From contig JACKFH010000091.1 in assembly GCA_020632575.1 (NCBI GenBank), positions 1-5,960 on the forward strand: DNA of 5,960 nt, read 5' to 3'. This document shows positions 1 to 5,845 of this stretch, in pieces. A program made the translations under genes and the position numbers. The stretch is from Candidatus Omnitrophota bacterium (GTDB taxonomy: Bacteria > Hinthialibacterota > Hinthialibacteria > OLB16). Every line of letters begins with the position of its first letter. Position 1 is the first letter of the stretch. The notes under the pieces were generated by a model. The model worked only from the letters and a program-made list of their open reading frames with translations, was not told where the DNA came from and did no database searches.

Positions 1-465
1 GGACCGGAACTCGAGGAGGCGGGAATAGAGCCGGAGTATTATCCCCCCACTGTCCACACCACGGTCTTCGCGGATCGCGTCGACCTCCGTCGGGCTTTTG
101 TCAACATTTTGAGAAACGCGATCGAGGCGATGAAGAAAGGGGGACGGTTGATCATCCGCGGGCACACCGAGGGGAGCCGGGTTCTTCTTTCATTCGAGGA
201 CACCGGCAAAGGGATTCCCGAGGAGGATCTCCAAAAGATCTTTGAATTGGGTTACAGCACCAAGGACACCGGGTCAGGACTCGGACTTGCTCAGGTCGAG
301 CGATGTATCCGCGAGCATTTCGGGAAAATCGAGGTCGAAAGCCAAGAAGGGAAAGGAACGATTATCCGGATCGATCTCCCTGTTTTGACCCAGGGACGGC
401 GTCTTTTGGAGATGGCGCCGCCGCTCGAATCCATCGGGTTGTCAGCCGCCGCCTCTCATGACTGA
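1..465 (+). CDS. Sensor histidine kinase, C-terminal ATP-binding domain (5' end outside window)
   Basis: The reading frame is open from base 1 and ends at TGA 463-465, giving the last 154 residues of a larger protein. What remains is a HATPase_c domain. The N box is NILRNAIEAM (residues 35-44), the G1 box DTGKGIP (67-73), an F-box-like segment IFELGYSTK (80-88) and the G2 box GSGLGL (91-96). It finishes with the usual FGKIEVES...GKGTIIRIDLP strand region. In this family the domain binds ATP and phosphorylates a histidine in the DHp helix, which would lie upstream of the window together with any sensor domains. The last 28 or so residues (127-154) form a tail with no recognisable domain, and no receiver domain is fused at this end. 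The next gene starts inside this one (8-nt overlap), so the two are probably coupled. No response regulator is visible, so the partner and signal are unknown. Confidence 0.93.
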   Translation, partial: GPELEEAGIEPEYYPPTVHTTVFADRVDLRRAFVNILRNAIEAMKKGGRLIIRGHTEGSRVLLSFEDTGKGIPEEDLQKIFELGYSTKDTGSGLGLAQVERCIREHFGKIEVESQEGKGTIIRIDLPVLTQGRRLLEMAPPLESIGLSAAASHD

Positions 466-1393
466 CTCGTTTTTCGAATCGCTAAGAGCCAAGCTGGATC
501 CCAAAAGGATCAGCGTCCCTTCCGACCTGGAGGATTTCCTGGAGGCCTTTATCCGGGCGGTCATCCGTCAACCCACCCATGAAAAAGCGCTCCTGAAACT
601 CAACCTCGATGGCGACCGGCCCCACATCGAGGGTTACCTCCCCTATGATTCGACTTGCGAAGCCCTCAAGAGGATTCTCGATGAAACGAAATTCGCCGAT
701 GTCGAACTCGATGGCGTCGCCGCGATGGATGGATCTCCCGAACACACGCCCTTTCTCCTTTCCACCGAACGGATCGCGGGACTCGATCAACCCTGTTCGA
801 ATGGCGAAATCGCCCACATTTGGGAGCCTGAAGATCCGATCCGCATCCTTCGTAAGGATCGCGAGTTCTTCCTCGTGCAAGCCCACGATGGGTATGTCGC
901 TTGGGTTTCTCCCGGGGACATGACTCGGACCTTGGAGAGGAGCGACTTGGTCCCACCCCCGCCCGCCGAATCCGATGCGAAACCGTTCCTCGACTGGGGC
1001 TCTGTTTTGTCGAAATGGAAGGGAACCCCCTATGTTTGGGGGGGGACCGGTCCCGAGGGAGTCGATTGCAGCGGCTTGGTCATGCGGCTTTATCAGCGTT
1101 TAGGACTCCAGCTCCCGCGCGACTCGCACCTGCAAATGTTGGGGGGGACGATCTCGGCGACCTCGGAGAATTTTTCCGAATTGCGCGAGGGCGATCTTCT
1201 CTTTTTCACGCATGATGACGGTCGCATCGGTCATGTGGCCATCTCGATCGGAGGCGCGCGAATTCTTCATGCTCAGGAGGAGGGGGGTGTGGGCGTCTTT
1301 TCGCTCGACCCCGAGGACGAAGCCTTCGATTCCTATCGCGCTCGTCATTTCGTTTTCGCGAAAAGACGGGTGAGCAACTGGAGTCACGCTTAA
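458..1393 (+). CDS. NlpC/P60 family cysteine peptidase, YkfC-like murein peptide hydrolase
   Basis: The protein has 311 residues. Its C-terminal NlpC/P60 domain (about 180-305) has the hallmark GTPYVWGG (189-196), DCSGL (203-207), LREGDLLFF (242-250), GHVAI (258-262) and ILHA (269-272). The likely catalytic residues are Cys204, His259 and His271. The 12-residue gap between the histidines matches my recollection of Bacillus YkfC, which cleaves the gamma-D-Glu to diamino acid bond in peptides with free N-terminal L-Ala. A segment at about 117-158 (FFLVQAHDGYVAWV) reads as a bacterial SH3 domain, followed by a PPPP linker (166-169). Residues 1-95 are not obviously SH3-like. There is no signal peptide or transmembrane helix, so a cytosolic role in recycling cell-wall peptides is inferred. 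The ATG at 458 lies within the kinase gene and has no clear Shine-Dalgarno, which favours translational coupling. The stop overlaps the next start as TAATG. Confidence 0.9.
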   Translation: MTDSFFESLRAKLDPKRISVPSDLEDFLEAFIRAVIRQPTHEKALLKLNLDGDRPHIEGYLPYDSTCEALKRILDETKFADVELDGVAAMDGSPEHTPFLLSTERIAGLDQPCSNGEIAHIWEPEDPIRILRKDREFFLVQAHDGYVAWVSPGDMTRTLERSDLVPPPPAESDAKPFLDWGSVLSKWKGTPYVWGGTGPEGVDCSGLVMRLYQRLGLQLPRDSHLQMLGGTISATSENFSELREGDLLFFTHDDGRIGHVAISIGGARILHAQEEGGVGVFSLDPEDEAFDSYRARHFVFAKRRVSNWSHA

Positions 1394-2007
1394 TGACGGT
1401 TCCAAAGATCGTGCTAACTGGCGGTCCCGGAGGGGGAAAGACTTCCCTCCTGCGCGAATTACGCCTACGCGACCCCAAGATCGAGCGATTCATTCTGGTT
1501 CCGGAGGCGGCGACTCTTTTGATCCAAGCCGGACACAGACCTGGCAGCAAGGAATTTCAGTTGGCGGTTGTCGCGCTTCAATTGGCGCTTGAGGAGAGTT
1601 GCGCACTACCAGCAGGACCTGGGCAGATTCTCGTTTGCGACCGATCGACCGTGGATTCGTTAGCGTACTGGCGTCTGCTTGGGGGCGAGGATGAAGAGTT
1701 CTACGAACGGACCGGTCTCAACCAACGCAATCACTTGAACGAATACTTGGGTGTCCTCCATCTCCAAACAGCGGCGATTGGAGCCGTTGACCATTACCTT
1801 CAAATCACCGATGGGGCGCGCGTTGAAACCGCCGAGGAGGCGGCTCGGGTGGATGACTATTGTCTTCGCGTTTGGGACTCCCATCCGCGCAGGCTCCTTG
1901 TCGAAAACCTCAAGGGAGACTGGTCCGCGAAGACCCAAACCGCCATCGATTGCCTGGACCGCCTTCTCGATGAAATCGAGGAGGCTAAATCCGAAGGAAT
2001 TGTGTAA
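1393..2007 (+). CDS. Small P-loop NTPase, AAA_28 / NadR-Ttd14-like
   Basis: This is a 204-residue single-domain P-loop protein. The Walker A motif GGPGGGKTS (10-18) follows the first beta strand KIVLT directly. Next come VPEAA (36-40), a conserved feature of AAA_28-like ATPases, and ILVCDRS (79-85), where Asp83-Arg84 ends a hydrophobic strand in the Walker B or 'DR' position typical of kinase-like P-loop folds. A late WDSHPRRLLVEN segment (161-172) resembles the NadR/thymidylate-kinase-like C-terminal strand. The family is annotated as ATP-binding or nucleotide-kinase-like, with few members biochemically assigned, so the substrate is unknown. The start is fixed by TAATG overlap with the peptidase gene and by GGAG at 1380-1383, nine bases upstream. 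Genetic coupling to a peptidoglycan-peptide hydrolase could mean an amino-acid or sugar kinase in the same recycling route, but this is only inference. Confidence 0.82.
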   Translation: MTVPKIVLTGGPGGGKTSLLRELRLRDPKIERFILVPEAATLLIQAGHRPGSKEFQLAVVALQLALEESCALPAGPGQILVCDRSTVDSLAYWRLLGGEDEEFYERTGLNQRNHLNEYLGVLHLQTAAIGAVDHYLQITDGARVETAEEAARVDDYCLRVWDSHPRRLLVENLKGDWSAKTQTAIDCLDRLLDEIEEAKSEGIV

Positions 2008-2035
2008 GATATCTTTCTTCTTCCAAAATTAGACC

Positions 2036-2042
2036 GGGGAGG
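2036..2042 (+). promoter_or_regulatory. Strong Shine-Dalgarno before the metallohydrolase gene
   Basis: GGGGAGG lies seven bases before the ATG at 2050. It is the clearest ribosome-binding site on the plus strand and fixes this start. It also shows that the long gene is initiated independently rather than only by coupling to the upstream NTPase gene, which ends 42 bases earlier. I could not identify a convincing -35/-10 pair in the 42-base gap. Confidence 0.75.
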
Positions 2043-2049
2043 TCCGCCA

Positions 2050-4542
2050 ATGTCCGAATACGAACCCCTTTCTCTCGCCCCATTCTGCAATGTCGATTCA
2101 TCGATTCTTCCCCCGGGACAAAGTCTTCCAAATGGCCCTCAAGACTATTATGGCCTCCCTTTCTTCATCGGGGATGGTCAAGGGAGGGTCGCCGGTTTTG
2201 GTGACACCATCCGGATGGACCGAATCACGATCCCAGTTTCCGCTGTGGTGCGCCATATGGTATTCGCCCACCGTCTGTTGGACTCGGTGATCTACCAGGG
2301 GGGAACCCCAGTCGGGCAACCCTGCGCCGATTATGTCTTCGTGCTGGAGGATGGCTCCGAGGATCGCGTTCCAATCCGGGACCGGTTCGAACTCACGGTC
2401 ATCCCAACCATGTGGGGGCAACTCCCCATGCTCGCTCTTCCTGAAACCAAGAATTCCATCTATCCCCGCTACGAGGGCTCCTTCGCTGGAGCGGGGTATC
2501 GTGAGTGCGATTTCAATCAGGCCTATCCCAACAATTTCTATCTTTGGTATTGGACCAACCCCAATCCGGATGTAGGACTCTGCGAGATCCGAGTCGAACC
2601 GACCGGACCGCGCTTCTACATTGGCGGCATCACGCAATCCTTCCTCGCCGAACTTCCGATGACCCGCGAATGTCGAAAGGCGATCAAGATTACACTGGCC
2701 CCGGGGGATCAGACCCTGCTCGGCAATCTCGATATCACGGTCGACCGTGGGGTGAACACCTATCCCTATTCCCTTCCGACTCAGTCTCTTCAGGCCTATC
2801 TCCAATCCACCTACAAGGGTTGGGGAGAACCGATGAACCCCAACGCCAGCCCCTCCTATGTCGAGATCGCGGCCAACCCCTCCGCCACGGTCACTGTCAA
2901 ACATGAGGAGACAAGCCTCGGGGATTTCAACTGGGGCGAACTGGAGAACGAGGGTTCCATCGACACTCCCTCCGGCATGAAAGTGGAACTGGTCAGCCCG
3001 GGACGGAACTGGGTCCAAACCAAAGTGGTCGACGCCGACACGGGTCAACCGGTCCCCTGCCGGCTCAATTTCCGCACTCCCGAAGCGGTCCCATTCCAGC
3101 CGCATGGCCATCCGCAGCATGTCTTCTCCAACCTGACCAACTGGAATCTCGATGTGGGGGGCGATTTGCGTCTGGGTAACAACTCCTATGGGTACACCGA
3201 TGGGACCTGCCAGGGCTGGCTCCCGCGTGGCGAGGTGGTGGTGGACATCGCTCAGGGGTATGAGTACCAACCCGTCCGGAAGGTGATCCAAATCGCGCCG
3301 GGCCAACAAGAACTCACCCTCGAAATCCAACGTATGACGAACATGAGCGCCGAGCGATATTTTTCGGGCGACACCCATGTCCATTTTCTTTCCACCTCTG
3401 GAGGTCACCTCGAAGCGGCGGGAGAGGGGCTCAATGTGGTCAACCTTCTTCAAGCCCAATGGGGGGCCAGTTTCTCCAACTATGAGGATTTCATCGCGCG
3501 CCCCTCGGTCGACCAACAGAAGGAGACCATTGTTTACACCAGCCAGGAGAATCGCCAGCACCTTCTTGGCCATCTTTCTCTCCTCGGCCTCAAGGATCGA
3601 GTCATGCCCTGGGGAACCGATGGCCCCGGCGAGGCGTTCATGGGAGGCAATCTCGAAACCACGCTTTGTCACTGGGCGGATGCCTGCAGGGCCGCAGGCG
3701 GGACTGTCATCATGCCTCACTTCCCGCTCCCCAATGTCGAACCCCCGGCGCTGATCGCCACCGACCGCGCTCATGCGGTCGAGTTTCTGAGTTTCAGTTA
3801 CTACGGTCACTCCGAGTATTACCGTTATTTGAATTGCGGATACAAACTCCCTTTGGTGGGCGGGACCGACAAGATGGATAGCCAGACTCCGGTTGGCATG
3901 TTCCGGACCTATGTTTATGTCCCGGAGGATGAGGAGTTCAACTACGACAACTGGATTAAAAACCTCAGACTCGGCCGCACCTTCATCAGCAGCGGGCCCC
4001 TGATCTCATTCACGGTCGAGGGGGAGCCGATCGGGAGCACCATCGACCTCCCGCCCAGCGGCGGCACAGTCGAAGTGCAAGCCAGCGTTAAGAGCATTTT
4101 TCCGGTCGGGTGTCTTCAGATCGTGGTCAATGGCGAGGTAGTCGAGCAAGTCGAGGAGAACCCGCCAGTCACCGAGATCAATCTGAACACGCAAGTGAAT
4201 GTCAGCAAACATTCCTGGATCACCGCCCGTTCCGCCGGACCAAATTATTCGTACATTCCCACTTACGATGGCGGACAGCGGGGCATCATGGGGCACACCT
4301 CGCCGATCTATCTCGCGGTGGGCGGCGATTGGACCATGTTCGACCTAGCCACCGCCAACTACATGTTGACACTCTGTGGAGGGGGAATCGAATATATCCG
4401 AACCCGCGCTCATCAATGGCCGGAGGGAACGGTCACCCACCACCATGGGAACCACGATCACCAGGAGTTTCTGGAGGCGCCGTTCCAGGAGGCCATCCGG
4501 GCGATCCATCGGAGAATGCACGATTTAGGAATTCCGCACTGA
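2050..4542 (+). CDS. CehA/McbA family metallohydrolase (PHP fold) with N-terminal beta domains
   Basis: This 830-residue protein has no signal peptide or transmembrane helix. Residues about 30-240 look like a beta-rich jelly roll (VFAHRLLDSV at 71-80; YVFVLEDGSEDRVPI at 95-109). Residues about 320-430 form a carboxypeptidase-regulatory-like beta segment (KVVDADTGQPVPCRL). The PHP-type catalytic part begins at GDTHVHF (440-446), with probable metal ligands His443 and His445. It continues with QENRQHLLGH (499-508; Glu500, His504, His508), MPHFP (555-559; His557) and GGTD (604-607; Asp607). Another beta region and a C-terminal helix follow, introduced by the His-rich THHHGNHDH (796-804). Characterised family members hydrolyse the carbamate insecticide carbaryl, but most relatives are environmental proteins with unknown substrates, so pesticide activity should not be assumed. 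The classic PHP 'GSDxH' is GTDKM here; from memory this is normal for the subfamily. Its stop lies one base before the YjbQ start. Confidence 0.87.
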   Translation: MSEYEPLSLAPFCNVDSSILPPGQSLPNGPQDYYGLPFFIGDGQGRVAGFGDTIRMDRITIPVSAVVRHMVFAHRLLDSVIYQGGTPVGQPCADYVFVLEDGSEDRVPIRDRFELTVIPTMWGQLPMLALPETKNSIYPRYEGSFAGAGYRECDFNQAYPNNFYLWYWTNPNPDVGLCEIRVEPTGPRFYIGGITQSFLAELPMTRECRKAIKITLAPGDQTLLGNLDITVDRGVNTYPYSLPTQSLQAYLQSTYKGWGEPMNPNASPSYVEIAANPSATVTVKHEETSLGDFNWGELENEGSIDTPSGMKVELVSPGRNWVQTKVVDADTGQPVPCRLNFRTPEAVPFQPHGHPQHVFSNLTNWNLDVGGDLRLGNNSYGYTDGTCQGWLPRGEVVVDIAQGYEYQPVRKVIQIAPGQQELTLEIQRMTNMSAERYFSGDTHVHFLSTSGGHLEAAGEGLNVVNLLQAQWGASFSNYEDFIARPSVDQQKETIVYTSQENRQHLLGHLSLLGLKDRVMPWGTDGPGEAFMGGNLETTLCHWADACRAAGGTVIMPHFPLPNVEPPALIATDRAHAVEFLSFSYYGHSEYYRYLNCGYKLPLVGGTDKMDSQTPVGMFRTYVYVPEDEEFNYDNWIKNLRLGRTFISSGPLISFTVEGEPIGSTIDLPPSGGTVEVQASVKSIFPVGCLQIVVNGEVVEQVEENPPVTEINLNTQVNVSKHSWITARSAGPNYSYIPTYDGGQRGIMGHTSPIYLAVGGDWTMFDLATANYMLTLCGGGIEYIRTRAHQWPEGTVTHHHGNHDHQEFLEAPFQEAIRAIHRRMHDLGIPH

Positions 4543-4543
4543 C

Positions 4544-4945
4544 ATGACTTACCAAACCACCCTCACCTTTCCGACCCACTCCAAACAAGAGATGGTCGAT
4601 ATCACCGATGAGGTCCGCGACATCGTCGCCGAACATCCTGATCACCTCCTCTGCGCGCTCTACGCGAGAGGCGCGACCGCCGCGATCATGATTCAGGAGA
4701 ACTGGGACCCGAACATCGGAACCGACATCTTGAACTGTCTTTCCGGTTTGGTCCCTCAGGGGAAATGGTTGCATGACCGGATCGATGGCAACGCGGATTC
4801 CCATATCAAAGCGGGGATTGTCGGCGCGTCGGAAACGATCCCGATCGACAGAGGACGGCTGCTGCTTAGTCAATGGCAAAACATCTTCTTCTGCGATTTC
4901 GATGGACCGAGGTCAAAGCGGGAGGTGGTCGTGACTTTGATTTAG
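4544..4945 (+). CDS. YjbQ/UPF0047 family protein (secondary thiamine-phosphate synthase type)
   Basis: The 133 residues match the compact YjbQ family over its full usual length. Visible signatures are TAAIMIQENWDP (45-56), WLHDRIDGNADSHIKAG (75-91, with His77 and His87), SETIPI (96-101), and LSQWQNIFFCDFDGPR (108-123) near the C terminus. E. coli YjbQ has weak thiamine phosphate synthase activity that can rescue a thiE defect when overproduced; the physiological role of the family remains unclear. At the position where many members have His before TAAI (the HTTAAI motif), this protein has Gly43 in ARGATAAI, so one candidate active-site histidine appears absent. The ATG sits one base after the metallohydrolase stop. 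Only a weak AGGA (4527-4530) lies upstream, 13 bases away, which suggests coupled translation. It is the last gene of the plus-strand row. Confidence 0.88.
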   Translation: MTYQTTLTFPTHSKQEMVDITDEVRDIVAEHPDHLLCALYARGATAAIMIQENWDPNIGTDILNCLSGLVPQGKWLHDRIDGNADSHIKAGIVGASETIPIDRGRLLLSQWQNIFFCDFDGPRSKREVVVTLI

Positions 4946-5005
4946 AATCATGGAACTTTCGGAATGGTGGTAGAAGCGAACCTCTCTTCCTGATGTTCAA
5001 ATGGA

Positions 5006-5032
5006 TGTCATTCCGACGTTAGGAGGAATCTG
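5006..5032 (+). repeat. Left inverted-repeat arm
   Basis: This is the outer-left 27-nt arm of the palindromic element. It pairs with 5128-5154 at 26 of 27 positions, and the only difference is at base 5020. The arm starts 60 bases after the YjbQ stop codon. Confidence 0.88.
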
Positions 5033-5127
5033 TCGGGTGGTACTCGCTTATCAAATACTTGCAGTCGAAAAGGGGGCCCAACTACCTCATTCAGGTGGAT
5101 GGCAGCGATTCGGTTGTTCCCTCCTAT

Positions 5128-5154
5128 CAGATTCCTCCTGACGTCGGAATGACA
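5128..5154 (-). repeat. Right inverted-repeat arm
   Basis: This is the 27-nt reverse-complement partner of 5006-5032. Complementarity stops sharply on both the outer and inner sides, which is typical of defined repeat ends rather than a gradually decaying stem. Confidence 0.88.
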
Positions 5155-5206
5155 CGGAGGGGAGATTTCGGGAATAGTCTAAGGTAAATTCTTCGAGTCT
5201 CGTTCT

Positions 5207-5220
5207 CTGACCAAGGTCAG
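5207..5220. terminator. Short hairpin between converging genes, possible weak terminator
   Basis: CTGACC and GGTCAG flank a central AA, and flanking T5206 and A5221 can add one more pair. In practice the stem would be about six pairs with a CAAG loop. On the plus strand it is followed by a T-rich but interrupted stretch (5224-5235), so it could be a weak terminator for the YjbQ operon. For the minus-strand gene it lies a few bases past the TAG (5226-5228), but no U tract follows in that direction. The stem is short and the call is tentative. Confidence 0.33.
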
Positions 5221-5225
5221 AAATT

Positions 5226-5834
5226 CTATTTCTTCATCTTATCGAACCGCCGTTTCACCACTCCATACAAATCGTTTTCCAGGATCTTGATGTCTTGAAC
5301 ATTCAAGTTTGGGAATCGGAACTGCTCCCCTTTCATTGTCATCCGGACAACCGGTTTCGGTCCGGCGTTGTCGATCATGCTGGCGTCGAAGGTGATCTTG
5401 CCTTTGTCGAAGACAAGCGTGGCGGTTTGCACCCGACCCATGTCCCGGATTTTCAGATCCTTCAGGTCCGCCCAGAGTTTTTTAACCTCTTTGGGCCCGG
5501 TCTTCAGAATAATCTCCTGATTGTTGTAGATGACATAGGTGTCAAAAATCTTTCTCCGGAGATAGGCCGCCAGGAAGAAGAACGAAAAGGCCATGAACAG
5601 ACCGACTAAGTTCAGGGTCAGAAGGAACATGACCAGTTGACGATGAGCATCATCGGAGACTTGCCCCTCCATCGACTGATAGAATCTCCAAGAGAAGAGC
5701 GGAATCCCAATCAAGGGTACAAAACCCAGCGTCGGAATCACCACGCGAACCAAGAAACTCCGAATGGAATCGTAACGGTATCCCGACACGAATACGCGCT
5801 CGTCATCGGTCCGGGGCTTGGGGGTCGGGTTCAT
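5226..5834 (-). CDS. Two-helix membrane protein with probable bacterial PH-like cytosolic domain
   Basis: The protein has 202 residues. A short charged N terminus (1-25) is followed by two hydrophobic helices, about 27-48 (FLVRVVIPTLGFVPLIGIPL) and 67-91 (QLVMFLLTL...FFFLAAYL). They are separated by a brief polar loop, and Arg/Lys residues around 20-30 and 93-95 suggest both ends are cytoplasmic. Residues 98-195 are beta-rich, with a pattern like bacterial PH (bPH/YcxB-type) domains: YVIYNNQEIIL (100-110), LWADLKDLKI (120-129), a central strand pair, and a C-terminal helix (182-200). The exact family is not recognised and no catalytic motif is visible. The start is supported by AGAGGA (5840-5845 on the minus strand), five bases upstream of the ATG. 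This site overlaps the stop codon of the probable surE, so the two genes are likely cotranscribed. The function is unknown; a lipid- or protein-binding membrane accessory is only a guess. Confidence 0.78.
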   Translation of the reverse strand: MNPTPKPRTDDERVFVSGYRYDSIRSFLVRVVIPTLGFVPLIGIPLFSWRFYQSMEGQVSDDAHRQLVMFLLTLNLVGLFMAFSFFFLAAYLRRKIFDTYVIYNNQEIILKTGPKEVKKLWADLKDLKIRDMGRVQTATLVFDKGKITFDASMIDNAGPKPVVRMTMKGEQFRFPNLNVQDIKILENDLYGVVKRRFDKMKK

Positions 5835-5839
5835 CGTTG

Positions 5840-5845
5840 TCCTCT
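5840..5845 (-). promoter_or_regulatory. Shine-Dalgarno of the membrane-protein gene, overlapping upstream stop
   Basis: Read on the minus strand, TAGAGGACAACGATG places the stop codon of the upstream reading frame (5844-5846) over the AGAGGA ribosome-binding site, with five bases before the ATG at 5834. This arrangement is typical of translationally linked operon partners. Confidence 0.65.

Larger units (their letters stand above)
5006..5154. repeat. Palindromic REP/MITE-like element with 27-nt terminal inverted repeats
   Basis: The left arm 5006-5032 and the right arm 5128-5154 are reverse complements over 27 bases with one difference (T5020 against G5140). The arms begin TGTCATTCCGACG at the outer end and finish AGGAGGAATCTG at the inner end. 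The spacer is 95 nt and has no obvious gene. In a plus-strand transcript the single difference would be a U-G wobble, so an unbroken 27-bp helix could form. I see no clear target-site duplication in the immediate flanks (ATGGA on the left, CGGAGG on the right). From general experience, similar 'GTCATTC...GAATCT' palindromes are dispersed between genes in many environmental genomes, so a non-autonomous mobile or REP-like repeat is the leading reading. A bidirectional terminator or structured RNA between converging genes is the alternative. Confidence 0.8.
4946..5225. other. Convergent intergenic region, 280 nt
   Basis: The plus-strand YjbQ gene and the minus-strand membrane-protein gene converge here. 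The region contains a palindrome-bounded element (5006-5154) and a short hairpin (5207-5220). A 54-codon stretch in frame (5023-5187) is free of stops but has no start codon and is preceded directly by TAG at 5020, so it is not called as a gene. No canonical intrinsic terminator with a long T tract follows the YjbQ stop, and no promoter was recognised. Confidence 0.8.

Noticed and set aside
2008..2049. Possible internal promoter before the metallohydrolase gene
   Set aside because: The 42-base gap has an AT-richer patch but no convincing -35/-10 pair with proper spacing; only the ribosome-binding site is supported.
2098..3810. A 570-codon open frame on the minus strand inside the metallohydrolase gene
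   Set aside because: It lies entirely antisense to a gene with clear family motifs, and its translation has no recognisable domain. Long antisense frames are common opposite GC-rich coding sequence.
3896..3910. Absence of the canonical PHP 'GSDxH' histidine as evidence of an inactive enzyme
   Set aside because: The other ligand motifs are intact, and from memory GTDKM is the usual form in this CehA/McbA subfamily, so loss of activity is not indicated.
4438..4461. Histidine-rich coding segment as a possible affinity tag or vector sequence
   Set aside because: The pattern HHHGNHDH is interrupted, uses both His codons, and continues into a natural helical C terminus. It looks native to the protein family.
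4433..4879. A 148-codon minus-strand frame spanning the metallohydrolase/YjbQ junction
   Set aside because: Both plus-strand genes here have strong family motifs through the overlapped region, so this is a shadow frame.
5006..5154. The inverted repeats as a CRISPR unit or full insertion sequence
   Set aside because: There are only two arms in opposite orientation, no direct repeats with regular spacers, and the 95-nt interior is too small for a transposase.
5023..5187. A 54-codon stop-free stretch in the convergent intergenic region, reading for example SLIKYLQSKRGPNYLIQVDG
   Set aside because: It has no ATG or GTG start at its beginning, is preceded directly by TAG (5020-5022), and lies mostly inside the palindromic element. 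An open stretch of this length is expected by chance, although a translated search of the peptide would be cheap.
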